Shown: in pieces, positions 18,996 through 29,808 of the stretch | How the letters are laid out: each line of letters opens with the position of its first letter | Position numbering within the stretch: position 1 is the first letter of the stretch | DNA from: Phymatolithon calcareum | Lineage: Eukaryota > Rhodophyta > Florideophyceae > Hapalidiales | DNA: 64,000 nt | Direction of reading: 5' to 3' | Assembly (NCBI GenBank): GCA_977006965.1 | Contig: OZ345381.1 | Coordinates: forward strand, 930,001-994,000 | Position numbers and translations under genes: made by a program | Notes under the pieces: model-generated | Told to the model about the DNA's origin: nothing | The model's input: the letters and a program-made list of their open reading frames with translations, nothing else | Databases searched by the model: none

Positions 18996-19493
18996 GGTGA
19001 AAAATTGATACTTGGACCGCTGCTCAGCCTCGAAATAAACGTCAGCGACAATGGGCCGCCTGTGCTTCGAAGCGAACCACGACTCAGGTTGCACAAGCGA
19101 CTAATCAAGCAGCAATTGGCACGGGTTGTACCCACGGACAAGAGAGAGCAGAACGTAAACCAAGCAGTACTGACTAAGAAAAGGTCAGGCAATGCACGGG
19201 CTCTTTTAAAGTGTGAAGGAAGCGAAGCAAAGCAAAGCATCAGTTACATAGGTGACGAGGCGGTGAGTGAAGTAGATTGATTTTTGTTATGACCGCGCCA
19301 AGTCTACGATGAGATCGTCCGTGGTACATTACAGTTCTAACATTACAGTGCTTACAGACGGCAACATCCTCCCTTGAGGATGTGTCCAACAAAACCCACC
19401 AGATTGGCTATCAGCATAGTTCCTGGAATACTGTCCTGTAACATTCCGTGGCTGAACTTTTTTCGTTTCAACGCGCAAGACGTCTCGTTTTCC
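18996..19493. promoter_or_regulatory. Divergent spacer, SEC61 alpha / coiled-coil protein
   Basis: About 500 bp between divergent starts. ACATTACAGT occurs twice (about 19326 and 19340). No TATA box is convincing. Confidence 0.35.
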
Positions 19494-20096
19494 ATGCGCG
19501 CCAACGCTTCAAAGCGCAATGAGGAGCTGCTGGCGCGAGGTGCGTCCGCGCTAGAAGCTCTGACGGAGGATGACAGAGTGGGAAATGTACCTGAGGCGAC
19601 GGAGGCGTTGGTGGAGGTTTTGGCGCAAGTGAGGACGTCACGCGAGTTGCGAGCGTCGGTTGGAGTGTCGGAGAGAGAGCTGTCCGAAAGAAACGAACGC
19701 GCACTTTCAGCGTTGCAAAGGGTGGATCAGGACATCATTATGGCGAAGGTGGACGCGGTGCAGGTGTTTGAGGAACGGGACCAGGTGGCAAGGGACCTGT
19801 CGCGAGCAAGGACGGCTATGGCAGAAATTGATGAGTTTGAAAAGGAGGAGAGAGATATGATGCCAGTCGATGGGGAGAAGGAGAAGAAGAAAAAGAAAAA
19901 GAAGGCGGATGAAAGTGTGTTTTTGACTGAAAAGTTGAAGGAGGTTGAGGAGATTGAAGAGAAGCTTGTAGAGGCTCTCGAATCGGTAGATGAAGTTAAG
20001 GCGGAGCTTCTGACGACTGTGGATGAACTTGAGAAAGTTCGAAAGAGGAAAAAGGTTCTGCGAAAGAAGTTATCGGCGGCGCAGGGGGAGTGGTAG
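19494..20096 (+). CDS. Small coiled-coil protein of unknown function
   Basis: 200 residues if started at ATG 19494; the frame is open upstream to an ATG at 19380. Composition is strongly Glu/Lys/Arg/Leu/Val with heptad-like spacing over nearly the whole length, indicating a long coiled coil. A basic run (EKEKKKKKKKAD) near residues 128-140 divides two helical parts, the second being FLTEKLKEVEEIEEKLVEALESV and beyond. No signal peptide or domain is recognised. It could be a structural or trafficking tether protein, but nothing in the sequence decides this. The start is uncertain. It is the only gene between 12 and 54 kb that shares the strand of its downstream neighbour (the RING gene). Confidence 0.6.
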   Translation: MRANASKRNEELLARGASALEALTEDDRVGNVPEATEALVEVLAQVRTSRELRASVGVSERELSERNERALSALQRVDQDIIMAKVDAVQVFEERDQVARDLSRARTAMAEIDEFEKEERDMMPVDGEKEKKKKKKKADESVFLTEKLKEVEEIEEKLVEALESVDEVKAELLTTVDELEKVRKRKKVLRKKLSAAQGEW

Positions 20097-20671
20097 ATGG
20101 ATGATGTGCACGGGGAAAACTGCTGAGCAAATCCGGCGGGCAGGCACTGTACAATATTGTACTCACTATAGAATCAATCTTCTTGAACAGAATCAATCAT
20201 TCATTTTGAGTATTCAAACAAACATTCCTTTCTGTACTGTACTGTACTTCCGCCCCCTCTCCCGCACACCGCGTTATCTCTGTGCGTGCGTGCGTGCGTG
20301 AACTGTGTCACGTCCACGATATTGATGAGCACGTGCCCTTCAGTTTTTACCACCATCGTCCCCGCACAACTCGACCATTGAGCAAACTGTACAGCAGTGC
20401 ACACATATAGTCAATGGAAAATGGAATTATGCAATACTGTAATTTGCAGACTAGAACTTAAATTTTCATAATTTTTGCAACGAAAACGACATCGTGATCA
20501 TACCATGTCGTACAGGCTGTGCATCTCGTGCAATCGATACAGTTTTACAACCCGCTTTGTGTCGAGCGGACGGAACTACAGTACAGCATCTGTGCTTGCT
20601 TGCTTGCTTGCTAGCCGTGCACAATCTTTGCACCTTCTCCGCCGTCCAAAACTTGCGAGGCGCGCGCTGCG
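20097..20671. promoter_or_regulatory. Upstream region of RING gene with microsatellites
   Basis: Contains CTGTA-type repeats at about 20146-20160 and 20234-20248, a (GCGT)n run at about 20281-20299 and a (GCTT)n run at about 20597-20615. Probable promoter/5' UTR of the downstream RING gene; no specific element is identified. Confidence 0.4.
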
Positions 20672-21544
20672 ATGGACGTATCAAGGCCCCGTCCCCCTCC
20701 CCATGACTCCTCCTCCACGCTACGTCGTCGCCATCCTCATGACGCCCGTCCGGTAACGCCGCCCATCGTCTCCCCGGACTCCGCGTCCGCCTCTGCTTCC
20801 GCTTCCGCCTCCACCTCAAGCGTTCAAAGCGTGAGCAGCCCTGCGGCGACGTCCAGCACGGGCAACGCGAACGCAGAAACTGTCACGTCACCAGCAACGG
20901 AATCCACAAACGCACGTCGCACGTCGTACAGATACAGCGGTTACAGCATTAAGGTGCTTGTACCTGTGTTCATAGCGCTATCATTGGCGATACTCATCAC
21001 AGCTTGTTTGATAGCCGCGAATTCACTCCGTATATTCTCCCTGGCTGTTGTGGCATGTGTTGCAACCTTCTGTTCAGTGCTCCTTCGTTTCCTGATAAAC
21101 GGCGGACCACCAGTAGGACGCGGTCGTGGCGGACGGCATTTTCATCGTCTTACCGGTGAGCGTGCGGCATATGTGCGTACCAGTCAGCGGCTTTCGATGA
21201 TGGACCGTGATTTCACGGATGCGGATTATGAACTTTTGCTCGATCTTGATAATAATAGCACTCGTTTACGACGCTTTCTTGATGGTGCCAGTCAGGATTT
21301 TATCGACCGGCTTCCGACTTATCCGTATAAATCACCGGCTGCGGAAAGGGCGGTAGAAGGTCCGAGTAATCCGGAACTTGGTGGCGATACTGTGCGACGA
21401 TGTGCGATTTGTTTGGAGGACTTTGCGGATGATATGAAGATTCGTATTCTGCCGTGTTTTCATCGATTTATGGCGACGTGTATTGACCCTTGGCTTCTTG
21501 AGCAGGGTAAATGTCCTGTGTGTAAGGCAAAGATCAATGATTAG
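20672..21544 (+). CDS. RING-type E3 ubiquitin ligase, membrane-anchored, with atypical RING-H2
   Basis: 290 residues. The N-terminus is Ser/Ala/Pro-rich (an SASASASA run near residues 38-48). Two adjacent hydrophobic segments at about residues 95-140 should anchor it in a membrane. The C-terminal RING begins CAIC and continues ILPCFHRFMATCIDPWLLEQGKCPVC. In standard RING-H2 fingers the pattern is CxHxFHxxC; here the second histidine is methionine (M267, after H264), so one zinc ligand is missing. The E2-contacting W and P (DPWL) are kept. RING-H2 membrane ligases commonly act in ER or endosomal quality control; that role is inferred. Its 3' end faces the MYB gene. Confidence 0.8.
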   Translation: MDVSRPRPPPHDSSSTLRRRHPHDARPVTPPIVSPDSASASASASASTSSVQSVSSPAATSSTGNANAETVTSPATESTNARRTSYRYSGYSIKVLVPVFIALSLAILITACLIAANSLRIFSLAVVACVATFCSVLLRFLINGGPPVGRGRGGRHFHRLTGERAAYVRTSQRLSMMDRDFTDADYELLLDLDNNSTRLRRFLDGASQDFIDRLPTYPYKSPAAERAVEGPSNPELGGDTVRRCAICLEDFADDMKIRILPCFHRFMATCIDPWLLEQGKCPVCKAKIND

Positions 21545-22356
21545 GGCAGAAACTGCGGCGGTGATACTTTGAAATCTATGGTGATTGTTCATAGAATTGT
21601 TTTGGTTTACCCCTTGGTGGGTCAGACGGCAGTGTGTTTCGGCGAATGAGCAGTTTTCCGAAAGGGATTCTAGCTATAAAAGAAGACTGTTACGGTCTTA
21701 TTGTACAAAACGACGGAGAGAGAGAGAGAGAGAGAGATTAAAGTGTGATACCAGAGAACAAGTTGTTGCCTTTCCAATGCAACGGCTGTAGTTGAACCCC
21801 TCAGTTCCACGCTCATAAACGATGACACATTTCGGAACCCTCTGTTCAGTCGATAATGTAGATGTGCCGCCCGGTGGCATACAGCCCTACGTCATGCACA
21901 AGTACCCTCTCTTTCCCAGTCTCGGCGAAGATTATACCACAAAAAGGCTTTGTCACTTGTCTGCTGCCTGTGATTCTTGCGAGTTCAAGTCGTACTTTGC
22001 CTATTTCGCAGCAATGTGTGCATCACCCATGCTCATTTTCTTGTCCAATTCCAAATGCTTCCTCTAGCCCTTCTTTCCCGGCTGATCGCTCCTCTCTCTT
22101 CTCAGTTGCGCCATTTCGATGTAATTCTAAAAGAAGCGAATAGTTGTGCGATTTTATATTCCCTGAAGTATTTCTCGTGTCTAAAGAAGCATCGGATCAC
22201 ATACTTCACAATACTACAACAATACCAACAGAACACTAACAATAACGGTCAACACTTCGACGGGAACGCAACCTACAGTCAGCATCAGAATGTAAATAAG
22301 AGGTTCGCACACAAACCGTTGCACACGAACAAAAAAACGCGTATCTACACAAATAG
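21545..22356. other. Convergent spacer with AG microsatellite
   Basis: Between the RING and MYB stop codons. It has an (AG)n run at about 21716-21737. Several short frames (such as 21977-22405) have no recognisable domain. Confidence 0.45.
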
Positions 22357-23781
22357 TCATCTTCGTAAATCCCTTCCCCCTTGCACCGACGTCGACTGTA
22401 TTTGAATCACAGTGCCCTGCGATTGATGATGCAACTGTTGCTGCTGATGAAAATAAGTCTCATTCACCTCCCGTCTAAAAGACGGATTCTCCACATTCAC
22501 CTCCAAATTCTTCACCAACAACTTAATAATCTCCTGATCCAAAGCGCTCAATTCCGAACTCTGCACCCGTTGCGTAACCTTCGAGTCTTCCACAGGGTCA
22601 AACAACGCTGCAAAAAAGCCATAAATCCTGTTAAAATTCGGACTCGTCGAAATCATCTTACTCGACGCCACAACAGCCGCAGAAGCCGCCGCACCCGTCG
22701 GAACCACCCCATCTCCCGAGAACCGTTGCGCCGCCGCCAGTCCCGCATGAAACCTTAACATTCCCTCCCGTGAAAACTTGCCTGACCCGCTCACCGCCGG
22801 TGCCAGCACCGTCGGTGCAGACCGAGCCCTCTCCCCCCGTCCGCGCGGCACAGACGCCGCCCCCTCGGACAACGGCGGACGAAACATCGATCCTCGCAGC
22901 GGTTGCGCCGGCACCAGCGTCGGCACATGATGCGCCCCGCCTGCAAGTAGCGCGTAAGCAGCTGCGGGATTAGCTACCGCGGCCGCGGCAGCAGCTGCGG
23001 CCGCCACGGCGGTGGCGCGTTGGTGCTGCTGAGTCTGCGTGAGAATTTCACCTTTTTCGCCGACAATTCGCGGCGAGATTGCCTTGGCGCTCGTGCGTAC
23101 ATTCTGCGCTTTTGGCGCGCCGCTCCGACCAGGGATGAAATGCGGGGCCATGCCCGTATGCATGGGCATCGGACCGGGCATGGGGTACAAGCGACCGCCG
23201 TGAAAGGCCATTGGCTGCTGTCGCTGCGTTGCGAGAGCGTATGCTAGAGCGGTTGTGGAGTTCGCGGGGGTGAGTGGCGGGGGCGGCGCGGCGGGTCGGG
23301 GGATGGGTGCGGATGGTAGGGGGGTGGAAGAGGGTTGTGCAGAGCTTCGACGCTTCGGACGGGGAGGGGGGATGTGCTCACCGGTGTTGTTTTTCTGCAC
23401 TTTGATGAAATACTTTTGAGCATGTGAGCGGATTTGGATTACACTTTTTGTTCGAACGTGACTTTCGATCTGCTTCCAGCTGCGACCGTACTTCTTCAGT
23501 GCTTCGAGGAAGGATTGGTGTTCTTCATCGGTCCAGTTTTCACGATTTTTGGTTATCACGTACTTCTTTCGTGGTTTCTTGCCGGGTGCTTGCGATGGAC
23601 GGGCTGTGGGGACGGGGTCTGCAGACGACGGTCCGTCTTTCAGGTCGCCGTTTATCGTCACCTTGCCTAGCACTTCGGAACGGGGCTTTGGGGATGCAGA
23701 TGGCGCTGATGGCGCGACTTCGGACGGGGAGGACGAGGAGATAGCGGGAACGGCGTCGCTGCCCAAAGACGACGGCTGCAT
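22357..23781 (-). CDS. SHAQKYF-class single-repeat MYB transcription factor
   Basis: 474 residues, intronless. The single MYB repeat (about residues 80-130) reads [30 protein letters not shown] and then [16 protein letters not shown]; the SHAQKYF signature defines the REVEILLE/CCA1/LHY-like family, which binds evening-element-like sites. A basic [10 protein letters not shown] follows. The rest is low complexity: Pro/Ala-rich, a poly-Ala tract near residues 255-275, Gly/Met-rich stretches, and a Gln/His-rich C-terminus ([11 protein letters not shown]). A segment ([18 protein letters not shown]) is predicted helical and may be a conserved extension in this subfamily. In plants these factors act in the circadian clock and in light responses; here that is only a family-based suggestion. 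Confidence 0.88.
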   Translation of the reverse strand: MQPSSLGSDAVPAISSSSPSEVAPSAPSASPKPRSEVLGKVTINGDLKDGPSSADPVPTARPSQAPGKKPRKKYVITKNRENWTDEEHQSFLEALKKYGRSWKQIESHVRTKSVIQIRSHAQKYFIKVQKNNTGEHIPPPRPKRRSSAQPSSTPLPSAPIPRPAAPPPPLTPANSTTALAYALATQRQQPMAFHGGRLYPMPGPMPMHTGMAPHFIPGRSGAPKAQNVRTSAKAISPRIVGEKGEILTQTQQHQRATAVAAAAAAAAAVANPAAAYALLAGGAHHVPTLVPAQPLRGSMFRPPLSEGAASVPRGRGERARSAPTVLAPAVSGSGKFSREGMLRFHAGLAAAQRFSGDGVVPTGAAASAAVVASSKMISTSPNFNRIYGFFAALFDPVEDSKVTQRVQSSELSALDQEIIKLLVKNLEVNVENPSFRREVNETYFHQQQQLHHQSQGTVIQIQSTSVQGGRDLRR

Positions 23782-24454
23782 GTCGGGTTGGTGTGCTGTG
23801 TGGGCAGTGAAACAGCCAAGTCGTTTTCAGGTTGTGTGGCGGACGGATAGTATATCAGACGAAGCAAGACCGGGGAAGACCGGGCGGGCGGGCGGGTTTC
23901 CACTCCGCGATTATGCGGCACGACTTGAGACTGAGACTGAGACTGAGACTGAGACTGAGGAGAGTGTAAGTGGTCAAGCGTTAAGCACAAAGCGACGAGG
24001 ATGTATGGTGGCGAGCGGAAGGTCAGATTTATGGGAGAAATAGTGCACGAGGATATTTTGAGACAGTATCTGCGAGATATTTGTTTGGAAAGTCATGAGT
24101 TCCACTTGGCCAATGGTAAGTGGTGGTCGATTGCAAATGGGAGGCGCAAAGCGTGCACCACTGCAATATCATAGCATGTCGTGTAATATTTTTCCGAGCC
24201 GTCATGTGAAATCATACCGAGTATTCTAAAACAAGGGTCGTGGTGGAAGTATCATATCAATGTCATAAAATGTACGGTAGGTTTGTTGCAAGGCCGATGA
24301 TATACAGTACCACAATAGCACCTTCTCCACCAATGGCGCTGCGGGACCGCCGCTGAATGCTATGAAATGAAACAACGAATAAAATAATTATTGGTGGTCG
24401 ACACCTGGTCCACCACACCATCCATGCGCTTCTGTCATTGTAGAAGCAGCTCCG

Positions 24455-24505
24455 CTTCAGCTCTGAATTCTTATGTACTGTAAAGATAAGGATTCAGAGC
24501 TGAAG
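24455..24505. repeat. Hairpin with 20-bp arms
   Basis: Arms 24455-24474 and 24486-24505 are reverse complements with a single mismatch; the loop is 11 nt and contains GTACTGTAA. It may be a foldback element or a transcribed hairpin. No gene is near on either side. Confidence 0.65.
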
Positions 24506-25499
24506 CAGTGAACAGCAGAGATAGAATTAAATCGTACTGAACCTTCGGTAATTCGAAGCTACTGTAGTCTAGAGCTGAGCTGAGCGTTTCTCGACATCCA
24601 TACCACTGCGTAGTGAGTCTACTGACACAATCTGCTGCAGTCGCCGTCATTTGAAAGAATGTTTCAAGCAGGAACCCGTTGTGATTTTCGCTTCATTCGG
24701 TCATCGTGCCACCTTCTAACAACGTATCATTTCTTACTTTACAACTGCTTTGACAACTGCGGCACTCCTCCGTGGGCGGAATCCATATGCCATCTTCAGA
24801 GTCGATTATTCTGATAATGAATGAAATAAAACTACTGTGCAATACAATCACTGAGCTTCGGTCTGGCTGAAAGGCGGAGATACTGTATCTTCATGTCGAC
24901 GATGATTACGCGACTTCAGAGGACAGATACTGGCACTAGAAATACCAGGTTTCATAAAAGGTTGGTTCGTCTTCCTCTACGAATAAAAAGGGTCTCATTG
25001 ACAAGCATTCCATCTTCCAAACAACGAAGGATGGGTTTGGTAAGAAATGCATGCATGCATGCATGCATTCTGTTCCTATTGCACTGTGTGTGAAGAGATC
25101 CTAGGCTACATTACTTTTCTCCGCTACTGCTCGGCCTTATACAAAGTGTAACATCTGCTTGAGTATTGTCAAAGGCAGATACAGTTCGTGTGGTTTTCCC
25201 GTTGAAACTGTCTGTCTGACCTGTTTAAGGGAAGAACATCTCGATGACGCATTCCAGATTCATAGTCTTGTCTCTTCTTTCGTCCAACGCCAGACTGTGT
25301 GCAGTTCATGTTGAAAAGGTTCTAGGCAATGGTTACCAGGTGGCCTTTTCTTCGATCCGCTTTTTATTGCACACTCACGCCTTCATGTTTAATACAAGAT
25401 CATAGTCCATTCATACGACTGTTCAATTTCCAATCTTTGCATTGTATCCAGCAATTTTTGTGTTACTAGAATGCATATTTCTGTTCCAGATCGAAGCAT

Positions 25500-25760
25500 A
25501 CACATTCTGAGCAAGAGATCGTCTACATTGCGGATAGGCATGCAACCGATAAGCCAAGTTTACGGAAAGCGTGGACGGCCACCTAGGGATGTGAAAGTGT
25601 GCCCAAAATTAGAGATTAATTTCATGGTGGCTTGCAATTGCTGGCACCAGCAGAAGCCATACATTTTCTCTCTGGCTTAGACCAACAAGTCTATGAGAGA
25701 GCTCTTTGACACTGGTGCAATAGTGAGCGTAGCTGTTCTTCTTGAGAAATGTTTCCGCCG
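25500..25760 (+). pseudogene. Decayed LTR-retroelement protease fragment (possible)
   Basis: One frame reads KPYIFSLA, then a stop codon, then TNKSMRELFDTGAIVSV. The DTGA triad with a following hydrophobic/Ser pattern resembles retropepsin active sites (DTGAxxS), and the preceding segment looks like the strand that precedes it in Gag-Pol proteins. A KRGRPPRD basic motif lies about 40 codons upstream. The internal stop and abrupt transition into the LINE fragment just downstream mark it as dead. Only the short motif supports the call. Confidence 0.35.
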
Positions 25761-26062
25761 CACATCAGAACAATTTGCGATATAGTATCAACATCAAAGA
25801 CCGCCATCGACGTGGTGATGCGGGCAAAAGACCTACGATGGAACTGGCTTGGGCACATTCTTAGAATGGACGAGCGCCGCCTGGTCCGTCAGGCGCTACT
25901 ACAATGCGTCAGAACAACGCCAGAATCACCCTTTGGTGACATACCTGGACAAGATGTGAATGTCGCAGTCAAACTCGTAACGATAGGATAGAATGGAAGA
26001 AACTTTGACCCTCAAATTGCTGCTAGCCCCATTAGGGGAAAAGGCGAAATGAATGAATGAAC
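25749..26062 (+). mobile_element. 3' end of a non-LTR retrotransposon, copy A
   Basis: The frame carries DLRWNWLGHILRMDERRLVRQAL, the conserved segment near the C-terminus of many LINE reverse transcriptase proteins (WxGHxxRM). Compared with copy B near 48.0 kb, a one-base deletion at about 25980 shifts the frame and brings in an early stop. The 3' end finishes with ATGAATGAATGAAC, a short tandem-repeat tail as in RTE/I-like elements that lack poly(A). The 5' part of the element is missing (5' truncation is usual). Confidence 0.8.
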
Positions 26063-26439
26063 ATGATCGAAGATATAAATATCTGATATTCACTGAGTTG
26101 ATATTGATGCCCACCCCAACGACAACACGTGTAGCTGTTCCCAAAATAGTACCGGTCCACAGATTGCCGACATTTTGGCCCAAATGGGTCGTATTTCAAA
26201 AAACCATGAAAAATAGGAAAAAAACGCACTCAATACGGACGCAAGGTTTCCATTCGTTTTGCCAGAAACCTACGAAGAAGCCCCCATGATCACGTGTCGT
26301 CTTCAGTGCGGCATTCCGGTCGAAGCAACCCTCGCCTGCCTGGTGCTGGTCTTCCCAGGCGCCCGCCCCGGTTGCTTTGTTCCCCCCGCTTCTCTATCTT
26401 TCATTTGAGATCTCACCCCTCCGTCTTGCATCCGGCATA

Positions 26440-27255
26440 ATGGCGGAGCGCTTGCATTACTTCAACGAAGCCGCCACTCCTGTAACCTTCGACCTCGAAG
26501 ATTCCGACATTGATTCCGTCGAGGATGCAGTTAAGCGTCCCACCTCGGACGCAGAGCGCGCAAAGCAGTATGCGCAGACTATGCAATTATGGTCTGACGA
26601 GGCCAGACGGAGAAGAAGCGTTAAGGCCCCGCAACGTCGCCCGTCCTCTTCTTCGTTGCACGAAGTGCCGTTAGTTAGTGCGAATGCCCCCTTTTTTCCA
26701 GTGGCGCTCGAGGAAAGGGCATGTCGCGCGTCTATGGATCGCCAGCCAAGCAATCTTTCTGATCGCTCGCGTAATCCCCCCGGATCTCTCCGTCTCTCGA
26801 GATCCTCATCGGGGAAGAACATTCGAATTCGAATAACTCCAACTTCGTCCACAAAATCGCTTACATCTGACATTGATTCCGACTCGTCCACCGTGCCTAA
26901 CTCACCTCTCAGGTCAACCCTCACTTCCGCAACTCAAGGCTTCCACTCTGGCACTATGCAAAGAAAAGACCCCGCTCCGACGATTGCCCCTGGAGATGCC
27001 GACAATAAGCGCAGGACAGCTTCTTGCACAGAGTTTCACGCCACAACGAAACGAAATAACACTCCTTCGCGTCGCGATGGAAAAGGCTCAAACGTCCCGA
27101 AACCCTCGCTGGCGTCCTCAGTTGGTGAACAACCGAACGGCATGGCGCGGAATGGAGAAGACGATGTTTCCCGTAGACCATCCCGGAGAATTTCTAGGCC
27201 TACTCGGTTTCGTTTTCGCTTTTCGCGCTTGAAGAAGTTTCTGTTGTACAGATGA
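26440..27255 (+). CDS. Basic, Ser/Arg-rich, probably disordered protein of unknown function
   Basis: 271 residues from ATG at 26440 (MAERLHYFNEAATPVTFDLEDSDID); the open frame extends 21 codons upstream. After an acidic start the protein is rich in Ser, Thr, Arg and Pro (SRSSSGKNIRIRITPTSSTKS; SRRPSRRISRPTRFRFRFSRLKK). Many RxxS and SP sites would suit phosphorylation. The C-terminal 25 residues are strongly basic with alternating Arg/Phe and could bind membrane or nucleic acid. No domain, signal peptide or transmembrane helix is recognised. Codon usage looks like that of the neighbours and the frame is long, so I take it as real. Its end faces STT3 across 159 bp. Confidence 0.65.
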   Translation: MAERLHYFNEAATPVTFDLEDSDIDSVEDAVKRPTSDAERAKQYAQTMQLWSDEARRRRSVKAPQRRPSSSSLHEVPLVSANAPFFPVALEERACRASMDRQPSNLSDRSRNPPGSLRLSRSSSGKNIRIRITPTSSTKSLTSDIDSDSSTVPNSPLRSTLTSATQGFHSGTMQRKDPAPTIAPGDADNKRRTASCTEFHATTKRNNTPSRRDGKGSNVPKPSLASSVGEQPNGMARNGEDDVSRRPSRRISRPTRFRFRFSRLKKFLLYR

Positions 27256-27414
27256 CAGTCCATGTTTATTGATATTTTTGTCTCTGCTCCTCCAGTAACT
27301 GGAATAACAAGCACTTTTAAACACTTTGTCGAATCAGCTCTGGCTTCTTTCATCCACCGTTAATGCACACTTCAACGAACATACGACTGCAGATTCGATT
27401 CCATTGTTCTCTCG

Positions 27415-29808
27415 CTAAGCCCACCCTCTACGATCGGGTTTCTTCACTCGATATATCCTCACTATCCAATTCTCACTCGTGAATGCTTCCTCAAAGTACT
27501 TGAGCTTGATTGATTTTGCGTCCCTAATCTTGACATGTCGCACCCTGTCATGTCCATAACTGTCAGCTCCCTGAGTCGCAATGTCCCCAAATCGGTAGTA
27601 GCTTAGTTTGTACATTAAAGACTTCTTTAGCGCATCACCTGCACTTTCATCAACAGTATATCCACCATTGCGGTTCAGATAGTCTCTTTCCTGCACAGAG
27701 GGATCCACAGAGTTGGAGATGCGCACCATCCACAAGAACTTGTTGATATCGTCGCTGCTGTATCCAATGACACCTCCAAACACAACGAGGACGTAATCAA
27801 CATCCAGTTTTCGCGCAATACGGTAGGACACGTCCTCAGGTGAATTCATTGCCTTTCCAACAGTCGCGATATGCGTATTGTTCCACGTGTTATTGTCCAC
27901 AATCACGGTGCGATTTCCCATGCCGGAGATTTGATACCCATAATCCCACCATGACATAATCTTCGCATCATCAGGAGTGTTCTGACGCAACCAATAATAC
28001 CCTTCACGATAATCGTCGAAGAAAACTCTCTCTCCATCTCTTCCACGTGCGCTCAACACAACAGATGGACTGCTGTACGCCTCGGATGTTGCCCAGATAG
28101 AGTGTCGGACGTATTGAAATAGGAGGAAAACACATCCCATCGTCATCAAAAGCGCAACTAGACCGGGAATGGTTGCTTTTCTGGCTTTGTTCCCAACATT
28201 GCCCACAGGCGTCGCGGCAATTTCATCCCCATTTGCAGACACACCAGTTTTGGCGGTTCGGCTTCGGGTTTTCGCCTTTTTCGGTGGAGTAGACCGTTTA
28301 TCAGTTGTGGGACTCTGTACAGCCCTTACCACACGGCGTCTAGTCGGCGGTTCTTCCTCTTCTGGTGCAATCAGAGACCGCATGAAAAACTTCAGCGATT
28401 CTGAAATCCCAATAGCCGTCAACATTGCCGCAGCAGGAGCCAACACTAGCATAAGGCGCACCATGACTCCAGAAAAGTACACAGCAAACGTCCCGTACGT
28501 AATAAGGAACATATTCGCATCGGACAGCTTCTTGAAGCAAAAGTAAAGCCCAATGGGCATCAGATACACCGTGATATGCAAATCAAAGAAATAAGATCCC
28601 CATGCGGTCGGCTGATGTTCTGACACAGATGCAATAATCGGAATATGCTTGGTTGCATACGTGGGATCAAGAAGTGTTCGAATTCGACCAGTCATACCGC
28701 CTCCAAATCCAGACAACACAGAGAGAAACACAACAGCACCGACGATAGATAGCGCCATTAGTGCGAGCCATCGCACACATGCTTTGAACACCTTCGGCCC
28801 GGCCATATTACGCACCCAGCTTGCCACGCAATACAAGTTGAGGAGTCCAAAGGTTCCAAATGCACCCAAATGCTCGCTAGTTTGGACAGCATTGAATCCG
28901 ACAAAACGAATTTGCATTGAGAGCAACGATCCAAGCACATAGAACGTGTTGTATGCAATATAAAGCCGATCTGAATATCTTCCCGTGAACAACATGACCA
29001 GAACGTAGATGGGAATCAAATTAATAAGAAAGATGTATCCGCCCCAGCATGCCACCATGTAGAGGTACGACAGAGTGCACAGCCCGGACCACATGAGTGA
29101 ACCAGTCTTGACAGCCTTCGTCCACATGTAGAAGCAAAAGATCATGGCTGTGATAGCAACGCCTTCATTGTCGTAGGAGCCGGCCACGGACCGAGATATA
29201 TATCCAGGTACGATTGATACGATCGCCGCTGCAACGATGCCAGCAGCACTGTCCTTGGCCTCCTCCGTGAGTGCATATGCGGATAGAGCGGTTAATGCAG
29301 AGAATATTGGTGCTGTCAACACGCACACTTCCCTGATATGAACTTTAAAACCAAGAGTTTGAAGACAATGGTACATGAAAGCCGCGGTATACATGATTCC
29401 TGGATAAACTGTACCGCCGACGATTCGCCCCAAGGGATACCAGGACCTCGAATCAAACCAGTTCCAGAACTTGTACGAGCCTTCTTCAACCAGCATGCTA
29501 AAATTTTGGGAAAGGCCCAGCGGGAAATTAAAACACAATCCGTCAGATAAATTGCATAAATGATCCAGTTCCTACGACTTCAACGGTGATTAGGGCGTCA
29601 ATGATGTCACATACCGTGTGCTGCGATAGTTAAACCATGGATCAAATTCATGGATAATGCTTTCGTAACGAAGAATGGAAAACAGACGAATCAAGAATGA
29701 AACAATGCAGACAAGTGCCAGAGTCAAAATCCGCAGCAGAATCTCTCGCTGCCCTGTCGTGAACAGCATTGCGGATTTCGGCTCCGCAAGCGCAAAGAGT
29801 GGCTTCAT
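27415..29808 (-). CDS. STT3: Oligosaccharyltransferase catalytic subunit STT3
   Basis: Two exons: 29615-29808 and 27415-29497, with a 117-nt intron (donor GTATGT, acceptor TTTTAG, a CTGAC branch-like sequence). Splicing joins NYRSTR to MLVEEGSYKFWNWFDSR, restoring the family sequence, and gives 758 residues. HEFDPWFNYR holds the DxD-like metal site (residues 53-62), and IMSWWDYGYQI holds WWDYG, the acceptor-sequon binding motif. About 11-13 hydrophobic segments precede the lumenal C-terminal domain. STT3 transfers the lipid-linked glycan to Asn-X-Ser/Thr in the ER lumen next to SEC61. The frame reaches GTG at 29823, but the first ATG is at 29808. Divergent from VPS29 over 245 bp. Confidence 0.95.

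Larger units (their letters stand above)
23782..26439. other. Spacer with transposon relics and simple repeats
   Basis: Apart from the elements listed separately, it holds a GAGACT hexamer repeat (about 23928-23958, about five copies, just upstream of the MYB start) and an ATGC tetramer run (about 25048-25068). No intact gene is present. The last few hundred bases should contain the promoter of the Ser-rich protein gene. Confidence 0.5.

Noticed and set aside
23928-23958. Considered as a CRISPR-like or satellite array
   Set aside because: It is a simple GAGACT hexamer microsatellite without spacers; no CRISPR is expected in a nuclear genome.
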